From Liopterus haemorrhoidalis (lineage: Eukaryota; Arthropoda; Insecta; Coleoptera; Dytiscidae): 64,000 bases of DNA. The notes below the pieces were generated by a model that saw only the letters and a list, made by a program, of their open reading frames with translations, was not told where the DNA came from and searched no databases. Positions 1-9,841 of the stretch are shown in pieces; position 1 is the stretch's first letter; each line of letters begins with the position of its first letter. Position numbers and translations under genes: made by a program. The stretch lies in assembly GCA_963971575.1 (NCBI GenBank), contig OZ020611.1, positions 62,963,381 to 63,027,380 of the forward strand. The letters are read 5' to 3'.

Positions 1-387
1 CCATTCTCATTTAAATATATAATATAAAATAAGTTTATTGTCATAATTTAATGTTACATTTTATATTACATATATTTGCAATTTAGAGTCCCTGTTATTT
101 TTATGTACAATTACCTCTTACAAACTAAATTTACCTAAATCTAATTTTTGTTTTCGATAAAAGATTGAACGTTTTTTAAACCATAGGGTAAAAATTTGAA
201 TAAAAAACCCTATTCATTCCAAAATTATATAAATATATATTTTGAATATTATTATTTTACTAATTTACCATATTTTACCTTTTTTATTTAACATTTTATT
301 TAGATGTTTAGCATATGCATTATTGTTTTGTGAACTTTTCTTTTTGTTTTTATTGTACCAATGTTTTTAATCAAGTTATTTTCATGA
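1..387. other. AT-rich sequence, no gene seen
   Basis: I see no coding or repeat structure beyond A/T runs. It may be further decayed sequence of the LINE fragment that follows. Confidence 0.4.
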
Positions 388-1004
388 GTGTTTGCTCTTT
401 TGAAAAATGCATTAGTTATTTTTTTAATAAATACGTCTATTTTATCGATTTTTATTTCTTGTCTCTTTTTCTCTCATTTAAAATTTAACATTATAAACTG
501 GGGAAAATCCAGTGACTGGAAACGTATTTTTAGACTCCAAAAATCCGCGATAAGAATCATAGATTCAATAAAATATAGAGACTCTTGTAAAAATTCATTT
601 AAATCCTTAGAAATACTTACCATGCCATCAGAATATATATTATCTTTGTGCGTTTTTACACATAAAAACAAGCATTTATTTTCACCCATGTCTCATTCAT
701 ACAGTACGCGAAATAAACAAAAACTTTTACCTGCTATCCACACTACTTCGAGCTACCAGAAAGGAGCTTATTACAATTGTTGTAAATTTTATAATGCACT
801 TCCTGACGTTATAAAAAACATTACTAATTTAAATAAATTTAAGAATCAAGTAAAGCACCACCTTATTGAAAAATCTATCTACGATGTCAATGATTTTATC
901 AATTAACAGATCTTATTTTATGTTCATTTTTTATATTCTTACTATTTCTCTGTGACTACTATTCACATATGTATGTGAAAGTGAAATAAAATTATTATTA
1001 TTAT
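388..1004 (+). pseudogene. 5'-truncated Jockey-like LINE, reverse transcriptase C-terminus
   Basis: An open frame to 906 encodes the region just after a LINE reverse transcriptase. Visible landmarks are WGKSSDWKRIFRLQKSAIR near 500, a SYSTRNK motif near 700 and a tail resembling LPDVIKNI...FKNQVKHHL. Recognisable homology begins at about 496; the residues before it look unrelated, so the fragment is 5'-truncated, as usual for these elements. The 3' end is a short UTR closing in an AATAAAATTATTATTATTA run, typical of a simple-repeat LINE tail. No endonuclease or catalytic reverse transcriptase motif remains, so it is a dead copy. A second fragment of the same type lies at 33725-34140. Family assignment is by remembered motif similarity. 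Confidence 0.72.
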
Positions 1005-1010
1005 TATGTG

Positions 1011-1130
1011 GGTCAGAGTTGTACAAGCATGCCAAACCTCCATTTTTCTATGTTCAGCCACTTGGCTACAATTTTTACCGAACCGACAGGCAGACTCGAG
1101 ATAACAGTTTATTGGTCCTCATCAGTGGTC
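1011..1130 (+). repeat. Fragment of the 1-kb dispersed repeat seen at 41.1 and 56.6 kb
   Basis: The stretch GTGGGTCAGAGTTGTACAAG followed by TTGGCTACAATTTTTACCGA and a CAGGCAGAC run matches the ends of the repeats near 41985-42075 and 57530-57625. Only this end is present here. Confidence 0.65.
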
Positions 1131-1866
1131 CGCGTGCCACCGGTTTAGAAACAATAGTTTAACCTATTCATGTCTACAAAAAAAAAAAAAACATGTAAAT
1201 ATCGATCAGAATACTAATACATATTTCATTTTGCTTATGTACGTAGATAAATATGCCAAAAACTTGCATTCTGTTGTTAAGTTTCGCGTGACAGTACTTC
1301 GAACAGAGCAATAAAAAGTAATATGAAATTCCTGGTTTATTATAATTAATTCAGAATATCGTGAATGAATAAATTCAAGTCATATACAGATATATTAATA
1401 AATTTAACAACATTCATTTAAATATTTAAACATATTCCAATTATTCATTCGCTTGACTGTAATTTAATTGTTAAATAGAGAGAAAGAATGATGGAGAATA
1501 AGATTGATTAGTGGGGCGATAAAATATGAGAAGGAATCAATTTTTCTAGAAATATTTGAAGGGGAGATATGAACAGTAATCGATTTGTAATCTGGCTGAG
1601 TCAATTGTCAGGAGCACCAGTGTTCAAATGACCTGAACAAATATAATATGCCATAAAGAAAAATATACTGTTTTAATAGACTATAACAATGTCAGCCAAC
1701 ATTTTTCTTTTCTAGGTTTTTTTAAGTATGACCAAAAATCAGTGTAATGTCACATTAGTGTTTGTATGGAATAAATTGTACCAAACGGCTGGAACTAGAA
1801 ATTTGAAATTTGGGTTTGTACAACTCTTTGTCTCACAAAGGCGTGCGCCTTTGTGAGACACAGGAT
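1131..1866. other. Intergenic, nothing supported
   Basis: AT-rich sequence with stop codons in all frames and an inverted GCGCCTTTGTGAGACA stretch near 1840. No gene or element border was recognised. Confidence 0.35.
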
Positions 1867-4167
1867 CAGTGGCGTAGCTACCGCAAGGCCAGTGTAAGCA
1901 AAGCTTACGGGCCCTCAAGCAACTGGGGCCCGGCTAGGGCTTTGAAAATTTGCAATTAAAGGTAAGACCGCACTAGGCGGAACTACACTGCCCGGCACGA
2001 CACGGCGCGTCAGAATTTGTGAGAAAGTCACTTAGTAGCGATGTGCAGTGCCGCGTAGCGTAGTGCGTGATATGTCATACAAATTCAATTAAATAATATT
2101 TGACTGCGTCGTGTCGCGTCGCTCCGCTGCAGTGCAGTTCCGCCTTGTGCGGTCTTACCTTAAGGCTTCGAAAATTTGGCAATTGGGTCATTCCATCTCA
2201 AATCACCAAAAAATCACTTATGGCTCCCACTCGACCCTCTCCAAATGCCATGAGATTTTGTAGTAAGATAGCCCTAGACCCCAAATGACACTTTGCAAAA
2301 TATTAGACCTCAATCTGCTTTGGTTCTTAAATAACAGGGCCCTCGTTCCGCTAATGCGTAAATACCGCAAAAATGACCAACTTTGACCTTTTGTTAAATC
2401 ACTTCTATTGCCTGTAGGAGTGGGAAATTTGACATACCAGGACAACTTTTGGTGTAGAATAACGTAGTGTAATCGAAAAAGCAGTATGGGTGGCCATTCA
2501 GCTACCAATCCATGCTAAAATAACAGCCAAATTTTGTCGCGAGAAATTTGGACCCCAATTTGGAGACCACTTACTCATCACCTAAAGGTCTAAACGCCAT
2601 GATTTTTTGCAACGATGTATAACAAGCACAATACTATGCAGTGCTGCAATAGCAACTCTGTTGTATTCATATGTCCAGAGACGGTCCAATTGAAAGTTGG
2701 CCAAAACATTTTTTTGTGCAAAACTAGCAAACTTTCAAGGCAAAATAGCTTAATATGCGTCATTCCCAATTTGATTTTGAATGACACCATTGGATAGAGC
2801 AGATTTTTCTGTACAAGAGTAACTTTTATTTAGGTTGGGATCTGAATTTCTAGTTCAGCCACAGGACTCTGAAAATGACATACCTTGGTGCGATATCGAA
2901 AAAATCAAATTATGATTCTCCATATCTTCTTTGTGCACTGATCATGACTGCTAGCAAATTGATATCCATACTGATTGGAAAAATTTAAGCTTCATTGGGT
3001 AGAACAATTTTGGGTGGGATTCAGAATTATTATTAAACAAACAGTGCTATTTTAGGTTGGTGTTCTATATTTATCTTTACATATTTGTAGTATTGTGTCA
3101 GCAGGTCAAACATTGCTGTTTAGTTAGTTAGTTAGTTAAAATTTTTAGCGCACAGCAACAAAGGCTATTTGCGCCTAACGCAGACCATCTAAATGTCTAA
3201 GCTACACAATAAAAACAATAAATAAGACAGTAAATAAATAAATAAAATTATGAAAATAACGCATACTCAATAAAAGAAATCTTGCACGGACAAATACAAA
3301 CAAATAAAATAAAAAGTCTGTTCAAAAAAATGAACAGACTCAGGGTGACGGTAAGAGGCTGTAAAGGGGCCAAGTACCATCGAATATCACAGTCAATAAC
3401 TAGAACACATTAAAATAAGGTGCAAGACTTCACACATAAAACATTAAGTTCGATTCTGGACATATGAATACAACAGAGTTGCTATTGCAGCACTGCATAG
3501 TATTGTGCTTGTTATACATCGTTGCAAAAAATCATGGCGTTTAGGCCTTTTGGTGATGAGTAAGTGGTCTCCAAATTGGGGTCCAAATTTCTCGCGACAA
3601 AATTTGGCAGTAATTTTAGCATGGATTGGTAGCTGAATAGCCTGGGTGACTATTTTTTTGATTACACTGCTGTATTCCGCACAAAAAGTTGTCCTGGTAT
3701 GCCAAATTTCACACCTCTCTGGGCACTAGACGTGATTTGATAAAGGATCAAAGTTGGCCTTTTTTACGATATGTACGCATTAACGGGACGAGAGCCCATT
3801 GAACATGGACCTATTATTTAAGAACCAAAGTAGACTGGGCTCTAATATTTTGCACAATTTCATTTGGGGTCTAGGGCTACTTTATTACAAAATTTCATTA
3901 GATTTAGAAAGGGTCGAGTGGGAGGCCTTTGGTGAATTCACATGGAATGACCCAATTAAGAATATACCACTTAAAAAAATTGTTTATAAAAATTTTACTA
4001 TTTTTCCAAATGTATTTAGTTATGTATGCATTTAATTCCAACGTAATTCTATAATTAGACCGATGTCATTTTGCAAATTTTGCTGGATATGGTGGGGGTA
4101 GTTTCGAGGTACCGGGGGCCCTTCCTGATGTTTGCCTACAGGCCCAAAAATCGTAGCTACGCCACTG
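1867..4167. mobile_element. hAT-like non-autonomous element with long internal inverted arms
   Basis: It begins CAGTGGCGTAGCTACC and ends GTAGCTACGCCACTG, a classic hAT-type terminal inverted repeat. The 8-bp flanks CACAGGAT (1859-1866) and CACACGAT (4168-4175) differ at one base, as expected for an aged target duplication. About 500 bp inside each end (roughly 2165-2700 and 3440-3990) the sequence is inverted and similar: both arms carry GGGTCATTCCAT, CCCACTCGACCCT and CTAGACCCCAAATGA-type blocks in opposite orientation. The whole therefore reads as a fold-back element. No transposase is encoded. Confidence 0.8.
1960..2160. mobile_element. MITE nested in the hAT-like element (PIF/Harbinger-type TAA duplication)
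   Basis: The ends are AGGTAAGACCGCAC and GTGCGGTCTTACCT, and the inverted repeat continues as a GGCGGAACT(A/G)CACTGC block. TAA lies directly on both sides (1957-1959 and 2161-2163). It is 201 bp, non-coding and GC-richer than its surroundings. A three-base TAA duplication fits the PIF/Harbinger group. Confidence 0.72.
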
Positions 4168-4230
4168 CACACGATTTATTCTAAGGGGGCCTCAGAAGAC
4201 AAAAAAGATTTTTTACCACCAGATGAAGAG

Positions 4231-5349
4231 TAGAGCCCTGCAAATCCGCAACTTTTCTGCAGATGCGGATAAAATTTCATACCCGCTTATCCGTAATATC
4301 CGCGCGAATATCAAATCTTCGGTTACTTTTGGAGAAACATGCGATTGTGTTCTAACTACGCAGTCTTCGGATACCTTCGTTTGTCTGTGTACACATGTGA
4401 TATTTTGTAGCATTCTATCTCACTCTATGTTATTGTTATTAAGAAAACTGTCCATGATCGAGATTGAGTTGAGACAATCAACATAACTTTCATAATTTTC
4501 TATATTCTTTTGAATATAGAAAATAATATTTTGGACAAAAGTTGCCTGGTACACTTTCGATGTAATTCTTCCTACCTCTGCTCTAATTCAGGATTTTAAA
4601 TCTAACACATTTTTTTTTTTTACACAAAACTGATTACTAAGTTTTATTTAAATACCAAAATTTGCCTATATAAATTTTTCTCGAAAATTGTATTATATAA
4701 CCTTCCATTTTTTTATACTACTCGAAGTAAAAAGTTTTGCTGATACTAAAAATTTGAAAAATGACATATGTTGCATTTGAAAAATTAAAGTTGCATTGCT
4801 AAAGCATGCGCGAAATGGCGTAAAAGAATTACTAGGTCACAAAAATATGAAGCTCCTTCTACCAAGTAACTTTTTTGTGTTTTTTTTAAAATTCAATATT
4901 TAAAAAAATATAGCCACGTTGCATTACTTTTTCCTCACCTTGTAAAAGATAAAACTGACGTGAGACGTTAGTTGACATTAATATGATACTTGACAGTACT
5001 ATCAACACGTATTTCATGAGCAGCAGGCCACCTGCTCCCTACGAAAAGGAGGTTTAGGCCCCCCAAAATGGTTGTACCTCTCTAGATTTCAAACTTATTA
5101 ACGCATCTAGGCCCCAAAAGTTTTGGCGTCCCTAAACTGGTAAATTCAAAAATTTTCAGTAGTGTTTTAGAGTAGCGATTACCAAATAAGGCGAAACATA
5201 TTAGTTCTTTCCAAACTGACAGTAAAAATTGTTGTGCGGATTGTACGGATATTTTTGCGGATGCGGATCGGCAGCGGATTTATTATTTACCAAAGCTGAG
5301 GATGCGGATCGGATGCGGATACAGAAAAGCTTATACGCGCAGGGCTCTA
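4231..5349. mobile_element. hAT-like MITE with TAGAGCCCTGC ends
   Basis: The left end is TAGAGCCCTGC and the right end GCAGGGCTCTA. The 8-bp flanks ATGAAGAG (4223-4230) and ATGCAGAG (5350-5357) match at seven positions. Subterminal sequence is rich in GCGGAT/ATCCGC words (near 4262-4310 and 5230-5320), which look like repeated transposase-binding sites. No intact coding region. Confidence 0.75.
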
Positions 5350-5654
5350 ATGCAGAGATGAGCGGATGTCATAAATGGCCCGATTTTTTACATTTTTAGG
5401 ATTTACAGGTATGACTGACCCAAAAACCCTTATAACGTCGCTCATATGCCTATTAGTTAGGTAGAAATTGTGGTAGAAACAGTTGGATTTTGACATGCTT
5501 GTACAACTCTTTGATTCGTATACCGTATATCCTTTTTCGACTTGCAACATAGAACTTGCCCATGTTAAATTTTCCATTGAATATTCTATCTCTATGAGTT
5601 CTAGAAAAAAACTTTATTAATATAAATTGTTCAATATTTTAGTCCCAACACATT

Positions 5655-6520
5655 GGGTGCGTTTTGTTGTGCCAATTCTGGTCTCGGTTTAATCAGAATA
5701 CGCGTTTTGTCGGGACAATTTTCTCATTCTATTCATTCTACTCATCGATGATTACAGGTCGAACGTGTGGTGTGGTGGGGATAAAAAGTAATATTTGAAT
5801 GCAGTTGTTTTCATTTGGTTTTTAAATGTATTAGAATTAAATCTTGGTATTACTGCTTCAAAATAATTCTCACTTTTAGGTATTTTCTCATTTTGTGTCC
5901 TAAAATAAATATGTATCTATAAGATTTTAATATAGTATTGTTAAAACTAAACTTAAAATTTATGTATAATTCAATTATTCGTTCTAAAACATTACGTTCT
6001 AGCATATTTGATTCAAATATAAAGATTTCCTATTCTGCATTTATTATTTAGATTATTCATTTAAGGTGAAAAATGTTCGTTACTTGTTTTACCATCATAT
6101 AACTTAACCTCCATGCAAATGTCATTCCATGTTTACTTCACGATTAAAATTTTCGTTTTCTTGCGCATCAATTCTAGTACTTCTAACCAGGGCCGCCTCT
6201 AGGCGGGGGCAAGTGGGGCACCTGCCCCAGGCCCCGCGCCTGTAAGGGCCCCGCACCGTCAAGTAATAAAATAATAAAATACATTAAAAATATTATTCCA
6301 AGTTTTATAAATAGTTGGAAAAAAATTATATTTTCATTGAATATTAGTATGTGTACTTTCTTAATAGTTAATAGTATTAAAGAAAATATCGTTATTCAAT
6401 ATATATAAAGATGGGGCCCCGCAAATCCAGTTTTGGGGCCCCGCAATTCCAGTTTTGTCCCAGGCCCCGCAAATGCTAGGGGCGGCCCTGCTTCTAACCA
6501 GCCACCAACAAAACGCACCC
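5655..6520. mobile_element. GGGTGCGTTTTGTTG-terminal MITE, copy 1
   Basis: It starts GGGTGCGTTTTGTTG and ends CAACAAAACGCACCC, and is flanked by ATT on both sides. The inverted sequence at 7880-7910 reads straight through ACACATTGTG-CCTAATTTTG and so acts as an empty site, supporting these borders and a 3-bp ATT duplication. After removal of the nested 303-bp MITE and its 8-bp duplication, about 555 bp remain, close to the 559 bp core of copy 2 at 25333-26667. Non-coding. Confidence 0.78.
6188..6490. mobile_element. hAT-type MITE with CAGGGCCGCC ends
   Basis: The ends are CAGGGCCGCC and GGCGGCCCTG, with a perfect 8-bp duplication CTTCTAAC at 6180-6187 and 6491-6498. Copy 2 of the host element has the unoccupied site near 26637-26650. 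Internally, GGGGCCCCGCAA(A/T)-type units are repeated just inside the right end. Confidence 0.85.
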
Positions 6521-6677
6521 ATTGTATCTAATTTTGAATAAAAAAATCCCAATTTGTTTGAAAAAAGACACACAATATTTTGTATTTATATCTGAAAATA
6601 ACAGTTGCCATAGTTGGTAGTTGAAACTGTAGGTGAAGGGTTGAAAATGTTGGTTTCTATATGACGGTTGTCTAGCG

Positions 6678-6992
6678 CAGTGTTTCTCAACAGGTAGTCC
6701 GCGGACCACCGGTGGTCCGTAGAAAATTTTTAGTGGTCCGCGAAAGGTTTTGTATATGTTTTTTGCACTTATTTTGTTCTTTTTATGCACATTTTTTATG
6801 TAAATAATTTATATTTTGTTTATTTTCTGTAATCTTTCTGTGATTTGCTACAAATAAAATAAATATATTTAGTAGCACATTAAATATATTTGTTTTCTTG
6901 CAAAAAATGAACCAACAATTATTATTAGTGGTCCGCGTTAGAAAATTATGTATTTTACTGGTCTGCGGTATGTTTTTGGTTGAGAAACACTG
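6678..6992. mobile_element. hAT-type MITE with CAGTGTTTCTCAAC ends
   Basis: The ends are CAGTGTTTCTCAAC and GTTGAGAAACACTG, with a perfect 8-bp duplication GTCTAGCG at 6670-6677 and 6993-7000. GTGGTCCGCG words are repeated under both ends. It is 315 bp and non-coding. A 3' fragment of the same family lies at 29645-29790. Confidence 0.88.
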
Positions 6993-7055
6993 GTCTAGCG
7001 CATTATGGTACCGAATTAAAAAAAATATTAAAATTTTACATTTCTAAATAAGTGA

Positions 7056-7145
7056 ATTGGAAGAGGTGGTGAAATACTTTGGCCTCCAAGGTCACCAGAT
7101 TTAAATCTTTGTGATATTTTTCTTGTGGTCTTTCATAAAAAATAA
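7056..7145 (+). pseudogene. Tc1/mariner-type transposase remnant (WPPRSPDLN motif)
   Basis: One frame reads IGRGGEILWPPRSPDLNLCD and then FLVVFHKK before a stop. The WPPRSPDL block is the well-known region around the second catalytic aspartate of many insect Tc1/mariner-type transposases. Nothing on either side continues the frame, so only about 30 codons survive. Confidence 0.6.
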
Positions 7146-7258
7146 AATATATTGTCAACTGACAATAACTAAAGCGCCTCTAGTGAGATTTTGAGAAATT
7201 GACAGGTGGAGGATAGTCGAGTTTGTTCACTGTTGTTTTCATAGCGAGTTTTTAAAAA

Positions 7259-7450
7259 ATGTCTTTAAAATTGCAAGAAAAAATTAAATGCAACTTGAAT
7301 TGTTGTGTTTATCTTTGCAATGCAAAAGTAGGTCGTGATAGAGACCCAAGTTTTCATCGTGTTCCGAAACGTGGCAAAAAAAGCCTTATTACCTTCAATT
7401 ATAACCCTAGAGGTTACTTGGGCACTGAGAAAACGGAAATGTTCATTTAA
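7259..7450 (+). CDS. Short ORF with a partial THAP-like zinc-finger start
   Basis: The 63-codon ORF starts at an ATG preceded by AAAAA. Residues 16-21 (CCVYLC) resemble the first zinc-binding cysteine pair of THAP domains, and SFHRVPKRGKK about ten residues later matches the conserved SFHxFPK part. A full THAP domain (about 80-90 aa) also needs a tryptophan and a C-x2-H pair, which do not appear before the stop at 7450. It is either the first exon or a truncated N-terminus of a THAP protein, perhaps a P-element-like transposase, given its place inside a transposon mosaic. A host gene is unlikely. Confidence 0.4.
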   Translation: MSLKLQEKIKCNLNCCVYLCNAKVGRDRDPSFHRVPKRGKKSLITFNYNPRGYLGTEKTEMFI

Positions 7451-8391
7451 TGCAACCCTCATATTGAATAATAAATTAATTTCAATAAATATCACAGGAA
7501 GATACCACTGAACCTGTCAAAAATATCCTATCTGCGTCAGCCATGATGTACAATGCATTAGCGCCTCTATCGGTAGTGTCAGATGACAATAATTTCAATA
7601 ACATAGAACTCCATAGATGATTTAAAACAAAAAATAATGAATATTTGTAATAATATTCATCCGCAAACTACTGCAAATATAAACAGAAATTTCTACAATA
7701 GGTTTTTGTTTAGCTAATAATGGGAATTTATTTTAGATGTAATGTTATTTTATTTTGTAAATTCATGTTTAATCTGAAAATAAACTTTGTTTGACGTTTG
7801 ATTTTCATTTATCAACTCTTATTTTCAGATTTGAATACAAAAAATTTTGTATGCCATTTTTCAAACCAACTTTTTATTCAAAATTAGGCACAATGTGTTG
7901 GGACTAAAATACTAAATAATTTTTATTAATAAAGTTTTAATCGAGTCTTGTCCGAGTTATCATACAGAGCGGACGTGTGTTCGAACGTGCTTAAGTTTGT
8001 AAACTTGAGTAAAAAGTTACAGTGCAATAAAATCATCTCTATTTATTTTTTCATACAAAATAAATAGTACAATCAAACTTTGTAACGAGACGTGAAACTG
8101 TGTATAGCATGTGTATTATACGGCTACAAAACTTCCAGGTAAATCAAATTTCTTCACTTTATATTTAAAATCCTTATCAAAATCACTTACCTGAATCCAA
8201 ATACTATCCCATTTTCAAAAATTCGTATAAAATATTCGTCACAAAACTAATAAATTTAAATTACAACTGTATCACAACACCAAAAGTCAAGCCACTTGGC
8301 GGGACCCTGGCACTCGGCCGTAGACTTACCGGCACACACAGGCCGTTAAAACGTTATCACTGTTGCTGAGTATGATAGATTGGTGAGAACA

Positions 8392-9810
8392 ATGAATACC
8401 TATATAAACTTAGAATCAAACTATACAAAACAAGTAAATATCACAAATCAGTCAATTCAAGAAAATTCAAATAAAAATACGATGGAAACCACTAAAACTT
8501 TTGCCAGTGCTGCCAAAACAAACATTTCAAAACTACCAAATAAAAATCAAGCAATAGTAATATCAACAAATAAGGATATCCCCATGGAACAATACATATA
8601 TAAAATTGGAGATATAGTTACACCCACAAATATCACACACGTCTCTAAAATATTTAATCATAGATTATGCATTTTCTTAGCAAATAAAGAACTGGTTGAT
8701 AAAATCATTCACGAACATAAAAATATCAAAATCGAAAACCAAATAGTAGAAATAAGAAGATACATAAATCCTGCAATCCGTCTAATAATTTCAAATGTCT
8801 GTCCTTCAATACCAAACGAAATACTTGAAAAACTGCTAGTAAAAAATAATTTAAAAATGATATCACCCATTACCGCTATGAGGGCTGGTATAGGAAGAGA
8901 AGAATATAAACATATACTAAGCTTCAGAAGGCAAGTAATGTTACCCCCGGATTTCAGCCATCAAATACCTAGTAGTCTAGAGATAGAACATGAGGATACC
9001 AAATATAGAATCTATTTAAGCCTCGATATAACCTGCTATAATTGCAAACAAAAGGGACATGGAGCAAGTAAATGCCCAAATAACTCTCTAGAAGAGAATC
9101 CACTATCACAAAACACAGGTGGAAACAATCAACCAACAAATAACTCTAATTTGGAAATAGAAACAAGCCTAGAAAATCTTACCTCAGAAAAAAATAAAAA
9201 CCAAAATATGCAACAAATAATACTTGTAACACCGACCAAAAAGAATAAGAATGAAAATATAAAAAAGAATACCACCGAAGAAACTTCAACAGCAGTTCCA
9301 AACAAACGACCACTAGCCTCAACAAGTAGTGCTGAAGATGAAACAGAAACTACAGAATCAATCATTGAACAATCGCAACTACAAAATATAGAAACAATAA
9401 TAAAGGAAGATAAAAGTCCAAACTCGCAGAACGACAAAACGAAACATAAATCAAAAAAGAAACCCAAAAGATCAGAGACTCCAAACACCAAATCACAAAT
9501 CCCTCTAGAAACTGCACTAATATCGGTACAAGAAGAGATGAATGCAAACCCAGATCAGTACTCAATATCATTTGAAAAACTAAAAGAATTTCTTACAAAA
9601 GTACAAGAAACAAACTCATCCTCACTGAAAGTTGCCAGAGAATATACAAACGATGTCTCAGAACTACTTCTCACGCTAAAAGACCTACACGAGTTCCTTA
9701 ATGACAGATCCACAAAACATCGATTTACTAGACTTGTTAATAATATAAGAGATCTGCTTAAAGCAGAAACTACTACAAATCATACAAATCAGCCTACCAC
9801 AATCCATTAA
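8392..9810 (+). CDS. I-like LINE ORF1, gag-like RNA-binding protein
   Basis: This is probably the RNA-binding coat protein of the retrotransposon, which packages element RNA. From the first ATG it is 472 aa. The N-terminal half is a basic region with an RRM-like segment (roughly residues 55-205). One CCHC zinc knuckle, C-YN-C-KQKG-H-GASK-C, lies at about residues 215-228. The second half is very polar, rich in N, T, E and K with a lysine cluster (KHKSKKKPKR), then a predicted helical tail. Only one complete knuckle is visible, where many I-like ORF1s have up to three. The stop is 31 nt before the ORF2 ATG, so ORF2 may be made by reinitiation on the same RNA. No frameshift is present. Confidence 0.85.
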   Translation: MNTYINLESNYTKQVNITNQSIQENSNKNTMETTKTFASAAKTNISKLPNKNQAIVISTNKDIPMEQYIYKIGDIVTPTNITHVSKIFNHRLCIFLANKELVDKIIHEHKNIKIENQIVEIRRYINPAIRLIISNVCPSIPNEILEKLLVKNNLKMISPITAMRAGIGREEYKHILSFRRQVMLPPDFSHQIPSSLEIEHEDTKYRIYLSLDITCYNCKQKGHGASKCPNNSLEENPLSQNTGGNNQPTNNSNLEIETSLENLTSEKNKNQNMQQIILVTPTKKNKNENIKKNTTEETSTAVPNKRPLASTSSAEDETETTESIIEQSQLQNIETIIKEDKSPNSQNDKTKHKSKKKPKRSETPNTKSQIPLETALISVQEEMNANPDQYSISFEKLKEFLTKVQETNSSSLKVAREYTNDVSELLLTLKDLHEFLNDRSTKHRFTRLVNNIRDLLKAETTTNHTNQPTTIH

Positions 9811-9841
9811 TTTCAACCTCTCATTTTTATAAAATATCGTT

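Noticed and set aside
4213..4486. Opposed ORFs of 66-87 codons in the 4231-5349 element
   Set aside because: They overlap the terminal repeat of a non-coding MITE.
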